NCBI GenBank assembly: GCA_034439915.1
Contig: JAWXBI010000255.1
Location: forward strand, 1-50,852
Reading direction: 5' to 3'
Length of the DNA stretch: 50,852 nucleotides
DNA from: JADJLQ01 sp034439915
GTDB taxonomy: Bacteria; Bacteroidota; Bacteroidia; Chitinophagales; Saprospiraceae
The notes beneath the pieces are model-generated. The model was not told the origin of the DNA and made no database searches. It worked only from the letters and a program-made list of their open reading frames with translations. A program made the position numbers and the translations under genes. This document shows, in pieces, positions 8,569 to 17,695 of this stretch (position 1 is the stretch's first letter; the number at the start of each line of letters is the position of its first letter).

Positions 8569-10851
8569 CTATCTGATCAATGTAGCAAAACCCTTTAGCT
8601 CCTTTGGATCACCCCGATCATTCTTATATTTAACGACACAAATATAAACGCCGTTGGGTTCAATGTTGCCTTTATTTTGTTTTTTGCCGTTCCATCCCAA
8701 GTTTGGGTCGGACGTATTATAAATGAGTTCTCCCCAACGGTTAAAAATGCTCAAATCAAAGGATTGCATTCCGGCAAATGATCCGGCTCCAATGTAAATA
8801 TCATTGATCCCATCGTTGTTGGGAGTAAACGCATTAGGTAGAAAATAGGTAATATGTAGTCCCACCCGGACGACCCGAATGGCTGAATCCCGGCAACCAT
8901 TTTCATGCCTCACGACGAGATTGACTACATAGTCACCGGTATCCTGATACCTGTGAACGGGGTTTTTCTCAATCCCCCCTGATTCATCTCCAAAATCCCA
9001 GGAGTATTCTATCCCATCCCGGCTGAGGTTGACAAACTGGACAGTTGAGTTAAGGTTGGTAGGTTCTTCCGGTGTAAAGTTAAAGTCTGCCAGCGGGCCT
9101 GACTGTACTCTTACAAAATTGGGAAAGGTTTCTCTCGTAATACAGCCGCTGGGAGCCTTTAAGGATAGACCGATCGTGTACGATCCGGCTTTATTATAAG
9201 TATGCTTCGCGTCCACTCCGGTATATTTCGTCCCATCCCCAAAATCCCACTCTACCAAATACGTTGAATCTACCGGAATAGAGAGGTTTTTAAAATGTAT
9301 GGTACCCGGAACACAAGCCCTGAATTTATCGGGTAATATATCGAGCAAGGCCGGAGCGGGAAAATAACTCAGCTCTTTCGTTTTATTGGACTTGCACAAT
9401 TTACCATCGGTCACCTGAAGATTAATGTTGTATTTGCCAGGTTGTTGAAATAGGTGGGTAGGACTTCTGATGTTAGCGGACTTGCCATCGCCAAAGGTCC
9501 ATTCATAAGTCTTGACAGGGGTCAATACACCGGTGGACTTATCGGTAAATTTGATCGGCAGGGTAGAGCACTTATCATATTCAAAGCTAAAATCCGATTT
9601 GATATCGGAAGGGATGATATTGAGGTCAATAAACGCTGTGTCATTGCATACCAGGGCATTGCGGTTGACAATCATCATGCCCGAATATTGTCCGGGCCGG
9701 GTAAACGTTAACTTGGCATTTTTGTCAGTGCTCGTGATGAGTTCGACCGGGCCGGAACTACCCTTAGCTTTAAATTCCCAATAATAGTTTTTAATGTATT
9801 CTTCAGTAAAACTTTCGTTGGTAAACTGAACTTCATTGTCACCGCAAAAGTTGATGGTAAATCGTTTGTCGCTGCCACTGTCCGCTTTTACTTTGGCATG
9901 GACGGTTTGTTCACAGATCGCAATATTAAATTGAAAGTCGCGATGTATCGAACCAATCAAAACCCCGTTTCTATATTCTTTGACGCAGACACCCACTACA
10001 TATTGCCCCAGGTTGGTCGGCCTTCCTGTGAGCCTTCCCGTTATCCGGTCCAGGGTCAATACCCCCACTCCCATCGGGTCTTGGTAGGTATATCCAGGCA
10101 CCGATCCCAGGTTATTAAAGGGAGGTGGGCAAATGCGCGGATCCGGTGTTGGGCTGTTACATCCTCCTGGTCCTGTACCAGGGATACCAAAACCACCACC
10201 ACCACCACCACCTGAAAGCAGAGGACAAAATTCATATACCAGAGAGTCTCCTTCTTTGTCTGAAGCACTGTGATCAAAATTGAGCGCAAAATCAGCACAG
10301 ATTACAATCGGGGGAAATACCTTGAATCTAGGGCTATTGTTGCAGGTCTGTTGGGATTGAGGGCTTATTTCGATAAAAAAAGTAGCCCCGGTAACCCCCG
10401 GATTCGGGATGTTCAGTATGGTCCTGTTGCGGCAACATTGTATATAAAAGATAACATAGGTCTCGCTGATGATCGGAAGATCAATCCTGAACTGATAGTC
10501 GGTAGTCTCTACACAGACATTGGGTGGAATGATGATGCAGGGGTTTTGATCCGGCCTGACATTTGAAATCGTTCCATGTCCGATGTTGAATTGATCCACA
10601 AAAGTATAGCCCGTACTATTACTGAATTTATAGATTCCAAAACTAGCATTGGTATTAAACAAAATATTGGTACTGCAATCGCGGTAAACGTCCAGATGAA
10701 AACTATACGTTTTGGAATTAGAGACCCGACCCGGACCCTGACAATCATAATAAAAATCGCTTCCAATGATATGCCTGGCCTCGACCGATTGCCCGACTAT
10801 AAAAGCGAAACTCAGCAAAAACAACGTTTTGAGTCGGGTTTGGAAGATCAT
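8569..10851 (-). CDS. PKD-repeat T9SS type B (gliding-motility-type) surface protein, copy 2
   Basis: A 760-aa protein, the close paralog of the copy downstream: the same RHIIGSDFYYDCQG N-terminal module, YRDC and CCRN cysteine motifs, PKD loops (WTFGDGKSAN, WDFGDGTKYTG, WDFGDESGG) and C-terminal FLPNAFTPNNDGINDIY ... FNRWGELIY ... GFATLIR sorting domain. Signal peptide at residues 1-25 (LFLLSFAFIVGQSVEA). It differs by a glycine run near residues 213-220 that is encoded by a seven-unit trinucleotide repeat. Its ATG overlaps the stop of the upstream gene (ATGA at 10848-10851), so translation is coupled; 32 bases separate it from the next ATG downstream. Ligand unknown. Confidence 0.87.
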   Translation of the reverse strand: MIFQTRLKTLFLLSFAFIVGQSVEARHIIGSDFYYDCQGPGRVSNSKTYSFHLDVYRDCSTNILFNTNASFGIYKFSNSTGYTFVDQFNIGHGTISNVRPDQNPCIIIPPNVCVETTDYQFRIDLPIISETYVIFYIQCCRNRTILNIPNPGVTGATFFIEISPQSQQTCNNSPRFKVFPPIVICADFALNFDHSASDKEGDSLVYEFCPLLSGGGGGGGFGIPGTGPGGCNSPTPDPRICPPPFNNLGSVPGYTYQDPMGVGVLTLDRITGRLTGRPTNLGQYVVGVCVKEYRNGVLIGSIHRDFQFNIAICEQTVHAKVKADSGSDKRFTINFCGDNEVQFTNESFTEEYIKNYYWEFKAKGSSGPVELITSTDKNAKLTFTRPGQYSGMMIVNRNALVCNDTAFIDLNIIPSDIKSDFSFEYDKCSTLPIKFTDKSTGVLTPVKTYEWTFGDGKSANIRSPTHLFQQPGKYNINLQVTDGKLCKSNKTKELSYFPAPALLDILPDKFRACVPGTIHFKNLSIPVDSTYLVEWDFGDGTKYTGVDAKHTYNKAGSYTIGLSLKAPSGCITRETFPNFVRVQSGPLADFNFTPEEPTNLNSTVQFVNLSRDGIEYSWDFGDESGGIEKNPVHRYQDTGDYVVNLVVRHENGCRDSAIRVVRVGLHITYFLPNAFTPNNDGINDIYIGAGSFAGMQSFDLSIFNRWGELIYNTSDPNLGWNGKKQNKGNIEPNGVYICVVKYKNDRGDPKELKGFATLIR
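10192..10212. repeat. (ACC)7 trinucleotide repeat inside a PKD-protein gene
   Basis: Seven perfect ACC units on the plus strand, read as GGT codons on the coding (minus) strand, give a glycine run next to further glycines (GGGF). Slippage here changes length by whole codons, so the frame is kept. The equivalent place in the neighbouring paralog is glycine-rich but not a perfect repeat. Confidence 0.8.
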
Positions 10852-13100
10852 CGAATTAAAGTTACTGATCCTTTGACTATTTTTTCATTTCCTTCTTCGG
10901 TGGTAAATCGAATCATATAGATATAAACGCCATCCTGGGCAGTTTTGTTCGATGTCCGGTGCCAGGTGCCGTCCCAACCCTGGGTTTGTTCTGTTGATTG
11001 AAACACCATCGAACCCCATCGGTCAATTACGGTCAGGGTGTATTGACCCAATTGTCCTTCAATCCCTACGGGTAAAAAGACATCGTTATTGCCATCACCG
11101 TTTGGAGTAAAGGTATTGGGAATATAAAAATCATTGGCAACCCCAACAGTCAGCTGGTTTCGGGCGGTGTCTGAGCAAGCATTTTCATGAATCACAATCA
11201 ACTCTACCACAAAAGATCCCTGGGTTTGATACGTGTAATTTGGATTGGCCATGATTGAAGATCCTCCATCCCCAAAATCCCATCGATAGGTTTTAGCCTG
11301 GGATGAATTATTCTTGACCTGAAGATCAGGCATTCTGAGTGTTAAAGTATTATTAAGCAGGTCGAAAGCGGCAGTCGGTTTTTCGAGACTGATGATTTTA
11401 TTAATAAAATTCTTTTCGCTGCGGCAGCCATTCGGCGACAGGAGGGAAACTTTTAGATTAAAAATGCCCGGTTTAGTCAGGTTGAGCATAGGGGAGGGTC
11501 CGGTAAAATTTTGTCCGTCACTCAGATCCCAGCGATATTGGTACAAGGGATCATTTATACCTACGATTCCCAGGTTTATTTTTTGGGGAAAACAAAAAAT
11601 TGAATCCTGTGGGCTGAGTTTAAAATCCGGAGGAGCAGGAAATAAATTGATGGTTTTTACCTTTTCTGAGGCACATTGATTGACATGTGTCGCATTCAGG
11701 GATACCCGATAAGTCCCGGCTCCGGGATATTGATGTTCCGGATCTTTTAAGGTGGACGATGTACTATCGCCAAACTGCCATCGAAAACTGACAGGGCCTG
11801 AGCCAATGGTAGTATTTAAAAACCTTACCGGACTCAGGGTACAGGAATCAAAAGCGAGATTAAAATCAGCCAGTAGTTTAGGATTGACCTGAATCCTGAT
11901 ATCCATCGAATCCGAACATTGATTGCCCTTATTGAGAAATAATTTACCTTGATAAATGCCAGTATCACCAAAAACGCGTACAAAATTAAAAGTGGTGTCT
12001 GTCCAATTCACCTGTGTCGGCGTGGAAAACTGCCAGAATACGGATTTTATATATTGGGTATCCCTGCTTTGATTTAATAAGGTAAACGACTGGGTAGGGT
12101 CGCAGAGATTAATGAATGCTGTTTTATTGGTGATTCGATCCGCATTTACCAGCGCCTGGACCGGGGCATTGCAAACGGCAATATTGATTTGCATTTCCCT
12201 TCTTTGAATACTCAGCAGGATGCCGTTGCGAAATTCTTTAATACAAATACCAAAGATAAATTGCCCCACCGCATTGGGTTTTGCAATCAATCTCCCATTG
12301 GTTAATTGTATAGGGGTCTCTGAAGGAAAAGGATTGAGTGCATTGTACGTATTGTTGGAATAGGTGACCTCCTTCAGGTTTGGAATACACTGGGCAGGAT
12401 CTGGTTTTATACCATTGCATCCATTTGGATTGCCAGCATTTCCGCCTAAACCTTCCGGACCACCTCCAGTCAGCGGTGCGCAAAACTCGTACACCAATAA
12501 ATCACCATCCTGATCCGCCGAATTCAGATTTAAATCCAATGGTTGATTAGCACAAACCACGAGCGGGGGAATAACATCGGAAAAGGCACTTTGATTGCAA
12601 ATGTTTTGTGCCTCAGCAGTTAATTCCATGACCAGTGTACTGCCGGTTCGACCGGGGTCGGTAATATTCGAAATTGTCATATTGCGGCAACATCGTTGAT
12701 ACGAAAACATATAATTCCGGGCGGTCACCGGGACATTGGTCACATCGATTTGGTATAATGCCTCTTTAACACATACAGAATACAATAAAAAGCTGCAGGA
12801 TTGTTGATCCAGCGGAATGGATCTTTCACTGGTCAATGCAACCTGAATTTTGCGATAAAATGTATATGCTGTCCCATTGTGTTGGAATAAGCCTATGTCG
12901 ATGTTGTTATCGAACGGGGTAAGCTGACTGCAATCCCTGGTCAGGGTCAGCTGTATCCTGTAGTTTTTTGTCCCCGGCACAGCGCCATTTCCCAGACATT
13001 GATACGAAATGGAACCGCCGATCAGATGTTCTGCATGAGCTGAAACAGCAGGAAACAGAAGAATAATGAATGCTCCTAGTACTTTAATCAATGAATTCAA
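10848..13100 (-). CDS. PKD-repeat T9SS type B (gliding-motility-type) surface protein, copy 1
   Basis: A 750-aa exported protein, first of three tandem paralogs. The start codon appears to be TTG (13100, or 13091): an in-frame stop lies a few codons upstream and no ATG is available before the signal peptide (VLGAFIILLFPAVSAHA). The N-terminal module (EHLIGGSISYQCLG ... LTRDC ... YQRCCRN) is recognisably related to, but clearly more diverged than, the other two. PKD-like loops (WQFGDSTSST, WDFGDGGSSI) and the type B sorting domain (YIPNTFTPNGDGNNDVF ... IDRWGSMVF ... GSVTLIR) follow. Exported through T9SS; probable adhesin or matrix component. It heads the operon running down to 6248. Confidence 0.85.
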   Translation of the reverse strand: MNSLIKVLGAFIILLFPAVSAHAEHLIGGSISYQCLGNGAVPGTKNYRIQLTLTRDCSQLTPFDNNIDIGLFQHNGTAYTFYRKIQVALTSERSIPLDQQSCSFLLYSVCVKEALYQIDVTNVPVTARNYMFSYQRCCRNMTISNITDPGRTGSTLVMELTAEAQNICNQSAFSDVIPPLVVCANQPLDLNLNSADQDGDLLVYEFCAPLTGGGPEGLGGNAGNPNGCNGIKPDPAQCIPNLKEVTYSNNTYNALNPFPSETPIQLTNGRLIAKPNAVGQFIFGICIKEFRNGILLSIQRREMQINIAVCNAPVQALVNADRITNKTAFINLCDPTQSFTLLNQSRDTQYIKSVFWQFSTPTQVNWTDTTFNFVRVFGDTGIYQGKLFLNKGNQCSDSMDIRIQVNPKLLADFNLAFDSCTLSPVRFLNTTIGSGPVSFRWQFGDSTSSTLKDPEHQYPGAGTYRVSLNATHVNQCASEKVKTINLFPAPPDFKLSPQDSIFCFPQKINLGIVGINDPLYQYRWDLSDGQNFTGPSPMLNLTKPGIFNLKVSLLSPNGCRSEKNFINKIISLEKPTAAFDLLNNTLTLRMPDLQVKNNSSQAKTYRWDFGDGGSSIMANPNYTYQTQGSFVVELIVIHENACSDTARNQLTVGVANDFYIPNTFTPNGDGNNDVFLPVGIEGQLGQYTLTVIDRWGSMVFQSTEQTQGWDGTWHRTSNKTAQDGVYIYMIRFTTEEGNEKIVKGSVTLIR

Positions 13101-13178
13101 AGCGGTACGGGTTCTTTAGACAATAATAACAACTGCAAATTAGTTTAATTTATTATTTTTTGTTACGCTTGCAAGTAA

Positions 13179-13748
13179 ATGGTATTCACTGAAGAAATTG
13201 AAAATCTGGTTGATTGTCTGAAGAAAGGAGGGGTGATTTTATACCCGACCGATACGATTTGGGGATTAGGTTCTGACATGAATTCAAAACATGCAGTCGA
13301 TAAAATATTCAGTATAAAAAACAGGGCGCGCAACAAGCCTCTTATTCTGCTTGCGTCCAGTATTGAAATGTTAAAAGCTTATGTGCCGTTGGTACATCCA
13401 CGGCTGGAAACCTTATTGACCTATTTCGACAAACCGCTGACGGTCATCTATGAGCATGTTATCGGTATACCTTCGTACCTGCGCGCCGAAGATGGTTCTG
13501 CGGCCATACGTATAGTCCGTGACGCCTATTGTATAGCGTTGATCGAAAAATTAGGTCATCCGATCACTTCTACTTCTGCCAACCTCACGGGTCAGCCATT
13601 TCCTAAATTTTTTGGTGAAATTCAATCGGACGTGATGCAACATACCGATATGATAGCTTCGTACCGGAGAGAGGATCGCACCGTTCGCGAACCGTCTGTC
13701 ATCATTAAGTGTGCAATGAATGGTGAATTTGAGTTTGTGAGGGAATAA
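13179..13748 (+). CDS. Threonylcarbamoyl-AMP synthase (Sua5/YciO/YrdC family)
   Basis: A 189-aa single-domain YrdC-like protein. It carries the nucleotide/threonine-binding signature KKGGVILYPTDTIWGLG, the KNRARNKPLILL segment with the expected basic residues, SAAIRIVRD and ITSTSANLTGQP. The enzyme makes threonylcarbamoyl-AMP from threonine, bicarbonate and ATP, the first step of tRNA t6A37 modification. It lacks the C-terminal Sua5 domain, so it is TsaC-length; YciO-like relatives of uncertain activity look similar, so I give no symbol. Its stop codon is immediately adjacent to the stop of the convergent S41 protease gene. Confidence 0.85.
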   Translation: MVFTEEIENLVDCLKKGGVILYPTDTIWGLGSDMNSKHAVDKIFSIKNRARNKPLILLASSIEMLKAYVPLVHPRLETLLTYFDKPLTVIYEHVIGIPSYLRAEDGSAAIRIVRDAYCIALIEKLGHPITSTSANLTGQPFPKFFGEIQSDVMQHTDMIASYRREDRTVREPSVIIKCAMNGEFEFVRE

Positions 13749-15233
13749 TCAGGGGTTAATCTGTCTCAAGGCAGCCTGGATTTCTTTTTCTTTTAACAAC
13801 CTTTCTTTCTCGGCAGTTTTATAATCCTGATTGGCCATTGCCCACGATTGAATGAGCAATGAACGCACCCTTTCCTTTTCTCCCCCGATGAATTTTAGTT
13901 GGGCCGGAGCAAGGCTGGCAACAAACTTCTTTTGGATATCCTGTATTACATTTTTTGAGACCCTGCCTTTCCGTTCATCAACTTTCTGCAAAAGGACCAC
14001 CTCATTGATCTTGTCTAAAATTGCCTGCCATTCGTTTGAATTGAGCGAAGTATCCGCCTGAACTGCGATATCGGGTATAATCGTTTTATGGACAATCATT
14101 TTTATGCCCTGGGCTGCCCGCAGTTCTTCAAAACTGGGCTCATAGTCACCGTTAAAATCAATGGTCCTGCCGGACGGCAGATAATACCGGGCTACGGAAA
14201 GCCTCAGGGCGGATCCATTGGACAGCATGTATTGTTCCTGGACCAATCCTTTTCCATAAGAGGGCTGACCGATCACTTTACCCCTTTTTAAATCCTGGAT
14301 GGCCCCTGCAAATACCTCACTGGCTGAAGCGGATCCCCCGTCTATCAAAACAATGATTTGATTAATATTAAATAGTTGTCTCCCGTCGGTCTTATACTCC
14401 GTCTTCCGCACTGTTCTTCCTTTGGTTGTTACCAATAAAAGGTTTTTATCCCTGAATAACTGATTTAATATTCTTGAACATTCCTCCAAATAACCGCCAC
14501 TATTATTTCGGATATCCAGGATAAAATGCTGTAGGTGATGTTTAGTAGTCAGGGTATCCAATGCGGTGATAAACTCGTCGTAAGTATGGTCCCCAAAATG
14601 TCTGATCCGGAGATATCCGGTGTTGGAGTTGAGTATTAAGGCAGGGTCTACCGTTCGGAACACCGATTGTAGTTGTTTTTTAACATTGACCTGGGATTCC
14701 TGTCCGGATTCCGGTTTGACCAGGATGAGGTCCAATGAGTCTGCGGTCCAGCCTTCAAATGTTTGGTTGGATGGGGGCTGGCCACCAATTCGTGTAATCA
14801 TATCCCCGACCCTTAGTCCTGATTGTTGAGCAGGTGAACCCGGGTTGATTTTTTGAACCAGCCATTGTGATTTTATTTTTTTTGCTAAAAAACCATACGA
14901 TTGTCCAAACGATTGGTTTGGCAAATCAGCAAAAGTTCCGGCAGGGAGATAAACGGAAAAAGGATCGAGATTCCGGATCAGGGATTGTATGGCCAGGTCG
15001 GATAAGCGGTCAGTACCCACCGAGTCAATATATCTTGCATTGATGTACCGTACAGCCTCATCGATCAATCCAGGCTGTATCCTGGACGAGGAAATTTGTG
15101 CTGCTTTGTTTTTTTGTTCCGGTGTACTGGATTGTTCTAATTTTTGGCCGAGGATCATTCCGACAATGACCATGAAGGCTAACAACAGGGGTTGAAAAAT
15201 TTCATATTTTTTTAATTTAACTTTATCGGACAT
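13749..15233 (-). CDS. S41 family C-terminal processing peptidase (CtpA-like)
   Basis: A 494-aa protease with an N-terminal membrane anchor (residues ~13-29), a PDZ domain (about 110-175, YGFLAKKI ... NPGSPAQQSGLRVGD) and a tail-specific protease domain. The Ser-Lys dyad is visible: S303 in GGSASASEVF and K328 in SYGKG, 25 residues apart as in E. coli Prc and plant CtpA. DIRNNSGGYLEE is the conserved oxyanion-region strand. It cleaves exported proteins near their C-termini in the periplasm. Normal length for the Bacteroidota form. Divergent from the Lrp gene (39 bases), convergent and abutting with the Sua5-type gene. Confidence 0.92.
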   Translation of the reverse strand: MSDKVKLKKYEIFQPLLLAFMVIVGMILGQKLEQSSTPEQKNKAAQISSSRIQPGLIDEAVRYINARYIDSVGTDRLSDLAIQSLIRNLDPFSVYLPAGTFADLPNQSFGQSYGFLAKKIKSQWLVQKINPGSPAQQSGLRVGDMITRIGGQPPSNQTFEGWTADSLDLILVKPESGQESQVNVKKQLQSVFRTVDPALILNSNTGYLRIRHFGDHTYDEFITALDTLTTKHHLQHFILDIRNNSGGYLEECSRILNQLFRDKNLLLVTTKGRTVRKTEYKTDGRQLFNINQIIVLIDGGSASASEVFAGAIQDLKRGKVIGQPSYGKGLVQEQYMLSNGSALRLSVARYYLPSGRTIDFNGDYEPSFEELRAAQGIKMIVHKTIIPDIAVQADTSLNSNEWQAILDKINEVVLLQKVDERKGRVSKNVIQDIQKKFVASLAPAQLKFIGGEKERVRSLLIQSWAMANQDYKTAEKERLLKEKEIQAALRQINP

Positions 15234-15241
15234 AATTCTTA

Positions 15242-15271
15242 CAAATCTATTTATTAAAAAATTAATCCAAG
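15242..15271 (-). promoter_or_regulatory. Possible promoter of the S41 protease gene
   Basis: TAGATTTG (15242-15249 on the minus strand) matches the -7 TAnnTTTG element, with an imperfect CTTG 18 bases further upstream. It ends only 8 bases from the start codon, so the transcript would be nearly leaderless. Weak -33 match keeps confidence low. Confidence 0.33.
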
Positions 15272-15272
15272 C

Positions 15273-15746
15273 ATGGCGGACAAGACTGATTTTGTTGATG
15301 AGTTAGACTTCAGGATACTGGGGAAGCTGGTAGTCAATGCTGATCAACCGTATACCGAGATCGCCAAGGAGTTGTTTGTATCCGGCGGGACGATTCACGT
15401 GAGGATGAAGAAGCTTAAAAAAATGGGAATCATCAAGCGGGCTGTGCTGGACATTGATTACCATAAATTAGGATACGATGTGACTGCATTTTTGGGTATT
15501 TATTTAGAAAAAAGTTCCCTGTATGATAGTGTAGCCGCTATACTCAGCACCATTCCGGAAATTATTGATGCCCATTACACCACCGGGAACTATAGTATTT
15601 TTGCTAAAATTATTTGTAAGGATACCAAACACCTTAAAGAAATACTGACTGAAAGAATTCAATCCATTGATGGGGTTCAGCGGACAGAAACTTTTATTTC
15701 ACTCCAGGAAAGTATAAACCGTCCGCTGCAGATTCCTACTATGTAA
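15273..15746 (+). CDS. Lrp/AsnC family transcriptional regulator
   Basis: A 157-aa one-component regulator: winged-helix DNA-binding domain (about residues 8-60, LDFRILGKLVVNADQPYTEI then VSGGTIHVRMKKLKKMGII) followed by the RAM ligand-sensing domain (about 70-150, YDVTAFLGIYLE ... IIDAHYTTGNYSIFAKI). Family members form octamers and respond to amino acids. Length is standard. It lies between the S41 protease gene (divergent) and the primary sigma gene (convergent, 6 bases between stop codons). Targets cannot be told from the sequence. Confidence 0.92.
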   Translation: MADKTDFVDELDFRILGKLVVNADQPYTEIAKELFVSGGTIHVRMKKLKKMGIIKRAVLDIDYHKLGYDVTAFLGIYLEKSSLYDSVAAILSTIPEIIDAHYTTGNYSIFAKIICKDTKHLKEILTERIQSIDGVQRTETFISLQESINRPLQIPTM

Positions 15747-15752
15747 TCCGGG

Positions 15753-16622
15753 CTAATTACCCAGGTAATGTTTGAGCAGTTTGCTTCTGGAGGCCGTTCT
15801 TAATTTATTGATTGCTTTGTCTTTGATCTGCCTGACTCTTTCGCGGGTCAGTCCGAATTTTTCACCGATGTCCTCCAGTGACATGGGGTGCTCGACACCA
15901 ATCCCGAAATACAATTTAATCACATCAGCCTGCCGGTCTGTCAAGGTGCCCAGGGAGCGCTCTATTTCATTCCTGAGGGATTCCCGGTATTCCAATGCGC
16001 TGTCCGTCGAGGGAGTGCCGCTGTTTTCCAAAACATCCAGCAGGGTATTGTCTTCTCCGTCAATAAAAGGGGCATCCATGGACACGTGTCTTGCGGCTAC
16101 ACCCAGTGTTGTTTCCACTTCTTCGCTGGGTATTTCCAGTATAGCAGCGAGTTCTTCGGGCGAAGGCTCCCGTTCAAACTGTTGTTCGAGTTCTGAAAAT
16201 GCCCGGTTGATTTTATTTAATGATCCAACTTTATTCAAAGGCAATCGGACAATTCTGGATTGTTCAGCCAAAGCCTGAAGGATAGACTGACGGATCCACC
16301 ATACTGCATAGGAAATAAATTTAAATCCCCTGGTCTCATCAAAACGTTGTGCCGCTTTAATAAGTCCCAGATTGCCTTCATTGATCAGATCGCTTAAGGA
16401 AAGCCCTTGATTTTGATATTGTTTGGCAACGGATACCACAAATCGAAGATTGGCTTTGGTAAGCCTTTCCAGAGCGGCCTGATCACCTTGTTTGATCAGT
16501 TTGGCCAGGGTTACTTCGTCTTCAGGAGTAAGCAGGTCGACTTTGCCTATCTCCTGCAGGTATTTCTCCAATGACTGGCTTTCCCTGTTTGTAATAGATT
16601 TTGTAATCTTTAATTGCCTCAT
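15753..16622 (-). CDS. rpoD: Primary RNA polymerase sigma factor (sigma-70, Bacteroidota type)
   Basis: A 289-aa sigma factor with only a short region 1 (SLEKYLQEIGKVDLLTPEDE), complete region 2 (KANLRFVVSVAKQY, SDLINEGNLGLIKAAQRFD, GFKFISYAVWWIRQSI), region 3 (SRIVRLPLNKVGSLNKINRA) and region 4 (MSLEDIGEKFGLTRERVRQIKDKAINKLR). The lack of a long acidic region 1.1 and the ~290-aa length are hallmarks of the Bacteroidota primary sigma, which recognises TTTG/TAnnTTTG promoters like those seen in this window. A promoter candidate of that type lies 74-104 bases upstream. Confidence 0.95.
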   Translation of the reverse strand: MRQLKITKSITNRESQSLEKYLQEIGKVDLLTPEDEVTLAKLIKQGDQAALERLTKANLRFVVSVAKQYQNQGLSLSDLINEGNLGLIKAAQRFDETRGFKFISYAVWWIRQSILQALAEQSRIVRLPLNKVGSLNKINRAFSELEQQFEREPSPEELAAILEIPSEEVETTLGVAARHVSMDAPFIDGEDNTLLDVLENSGTPSTDSALEYRESLRNEIERSLGTLTDRQADVIKLYFGIGVEHPMSLEDIGEKFGLTRERVRQIKDKAINKLRTASRSKLLKHYLGN

Positions 16623-16695
16623 TACGGTATTTAGTATTTAGACTAGTTGAAATATCAGAATTATATTTTGTTAATATGTAATTAATTCAGGTGCA

Positions 16696-16726
16696 CAAAG
16701 ATAAGCTATTTCTCCTATTATACTAA
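16696..16726 (-). promoter_or_regulatory. Probable promoter of the primary sigma gene
   Basis: On the minus strand TTAG (16723-16726, one mismatch to TTTG), 19 bases, TATCTTTG (16696-16703, full match to TAnnTTTG). It lies 74 bases upstream of the start codon. If real, the sigma factor gene is read by its own product. Confidence 0.5.
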
Positions 16727-16849
16727 ATTATTGTTCAAGATCATGTATAATGGATTCAAAATTGTATTTTTCCTTGAAAAAAAACGCGATATAAATGGAC
16801 AATTCAAAAATTTGTTTTTCTTTGCATTCTTTACACCGGAAGTAGCAAA

Positions 16850-17695
16850 ATGAAAAAGTCGGAACCTAAAGTTAAATCTTCCAAGTCAAAACCTACTGTT
16901 ACAGCAGCCCAAAAGACCGCGCCCCCTTTGGCAAAAAAACTGCCGGTATCTGCCCCAGTAACTTCCGGAAAGGAGGAAAAAGTGTCTGCCAAAAAATCCT
17001 CACCTGAAGCCTCTATCTCTAAATCAAAATCTTCTGTCCCTATAAAAACGGATCGAAATACCAAAACTAAGTTGACCCCTAAAATCATTCCCAAAACTCC
17101 AGCTCAAAAAGCAAAAGAAGCCCAGGCAAATTCAAAAAACAAATCTGCAACTGGAAGGTCGGGTCGTGACAAATCTCAAAAGTCCCCCAAATCGAACAAA
17201 CCAAACAAACTGGTTCAGGTCATTCCGACCAGTAAACCCAGTTTCATAGCGACAGCCCCGGTAAAAAGAGAGAAAATGCTGATGCGTTTTGGCAAACCGA
17301 CCAAGCGAGTACTTTTTACTGTAGATTTTTTATTAAAAGCTTCACCTACTATTTTATATCATTTTATCACCACCCCGTCCTGTCTGGTCAGGTGGTTTTG
17401 CGATGCCGTCGATATAACCGGGGAATATTTTACCTTCTCCTGGAACGGAAACATAGAAGTGGCTGAACTCATGGACGATATTGAGGACGAAAGACTCCGC
17501 TTTCATTGGTTAGATGCAGAAGACGATGATGAATATTTTGAATTCAGGATTTCTACCGCCGACATCACCGATGAAACAATCCTGGAAATCGTCGACTTTG
17601 CCTGGGCAGATGAAGTCGAAGAACAAAAAACACTTTGGCGCACTCAGATTGACCGTTTACGCAAAGAAACCGGCGACGCCGGATCAAGCAGTTAG
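16850..17695 (+). CDS. START-like domain protein with lysine-rich N-terminal extension
   Basis: A 281-aa protein in two parts. Residues ~150-278 are a START-like domain of the type conserved in Bacteroidota (VDFLLKASPTILYHFITTPS, LVRWFCDAVDI, FTFSWNGN, RFHWLDAEDDDEYFEFRI, LEIVDFAWADEVEEQK, WRTQIDRLRKETG). The first ~140 residues are low complexity, rich in Lys, Ser, Pro and Ala (KKSEPKVKSSKSKPTV and similar), strongly basic and lacking hydrophobic segments. Most relatives I know consist of the START-like domain alone (~130 aa); a start at an internal Met near residue 143 (MLMRFGKP) would give that length, but the frame is open throughout. START-like folds bind lipids or other hydrophobic ligands; role unknown. 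Confidence 0.8.
   Translation: MKKSEPKVKSSKSKPTVTAAQKTAPPLAKKLPVSAPVTSGKEEKVSAKKSSPEASISKSKSSVPIKTDRNTKTKLTPKIIPKTPAQKAKEAQANSKNKSATGRSGRDKSQKSPKSNKPNKLVQVIPTSKPSFIATAPVKREKMLMRFGKPTKRVLFTVDFLLKASPTILYHFITTPSCLVRWFCDAVDITGEYFTFSWNGNIEVAELMDDIEDERLRFHWLDAEDDDEYFEFRISTADITDETILEIVDFAWADEVEEQKTLWRTQIDRLRKETGDAGSSS

Noticed and set aside
15772..16278. 168-codon open frame antisense to the primary sigma gene
   Set aside because: Shadow of the strongly conserved sigma factor on the other strand; serine/leucine-rich composition with no family resemblance.
16831..17094. 87-codon frame antisense to the lysine-rich arm of the START-like gene
   Set aside because: Produced by the compositional bias of the lysine-rich region; aromatic/acidic low complexity.
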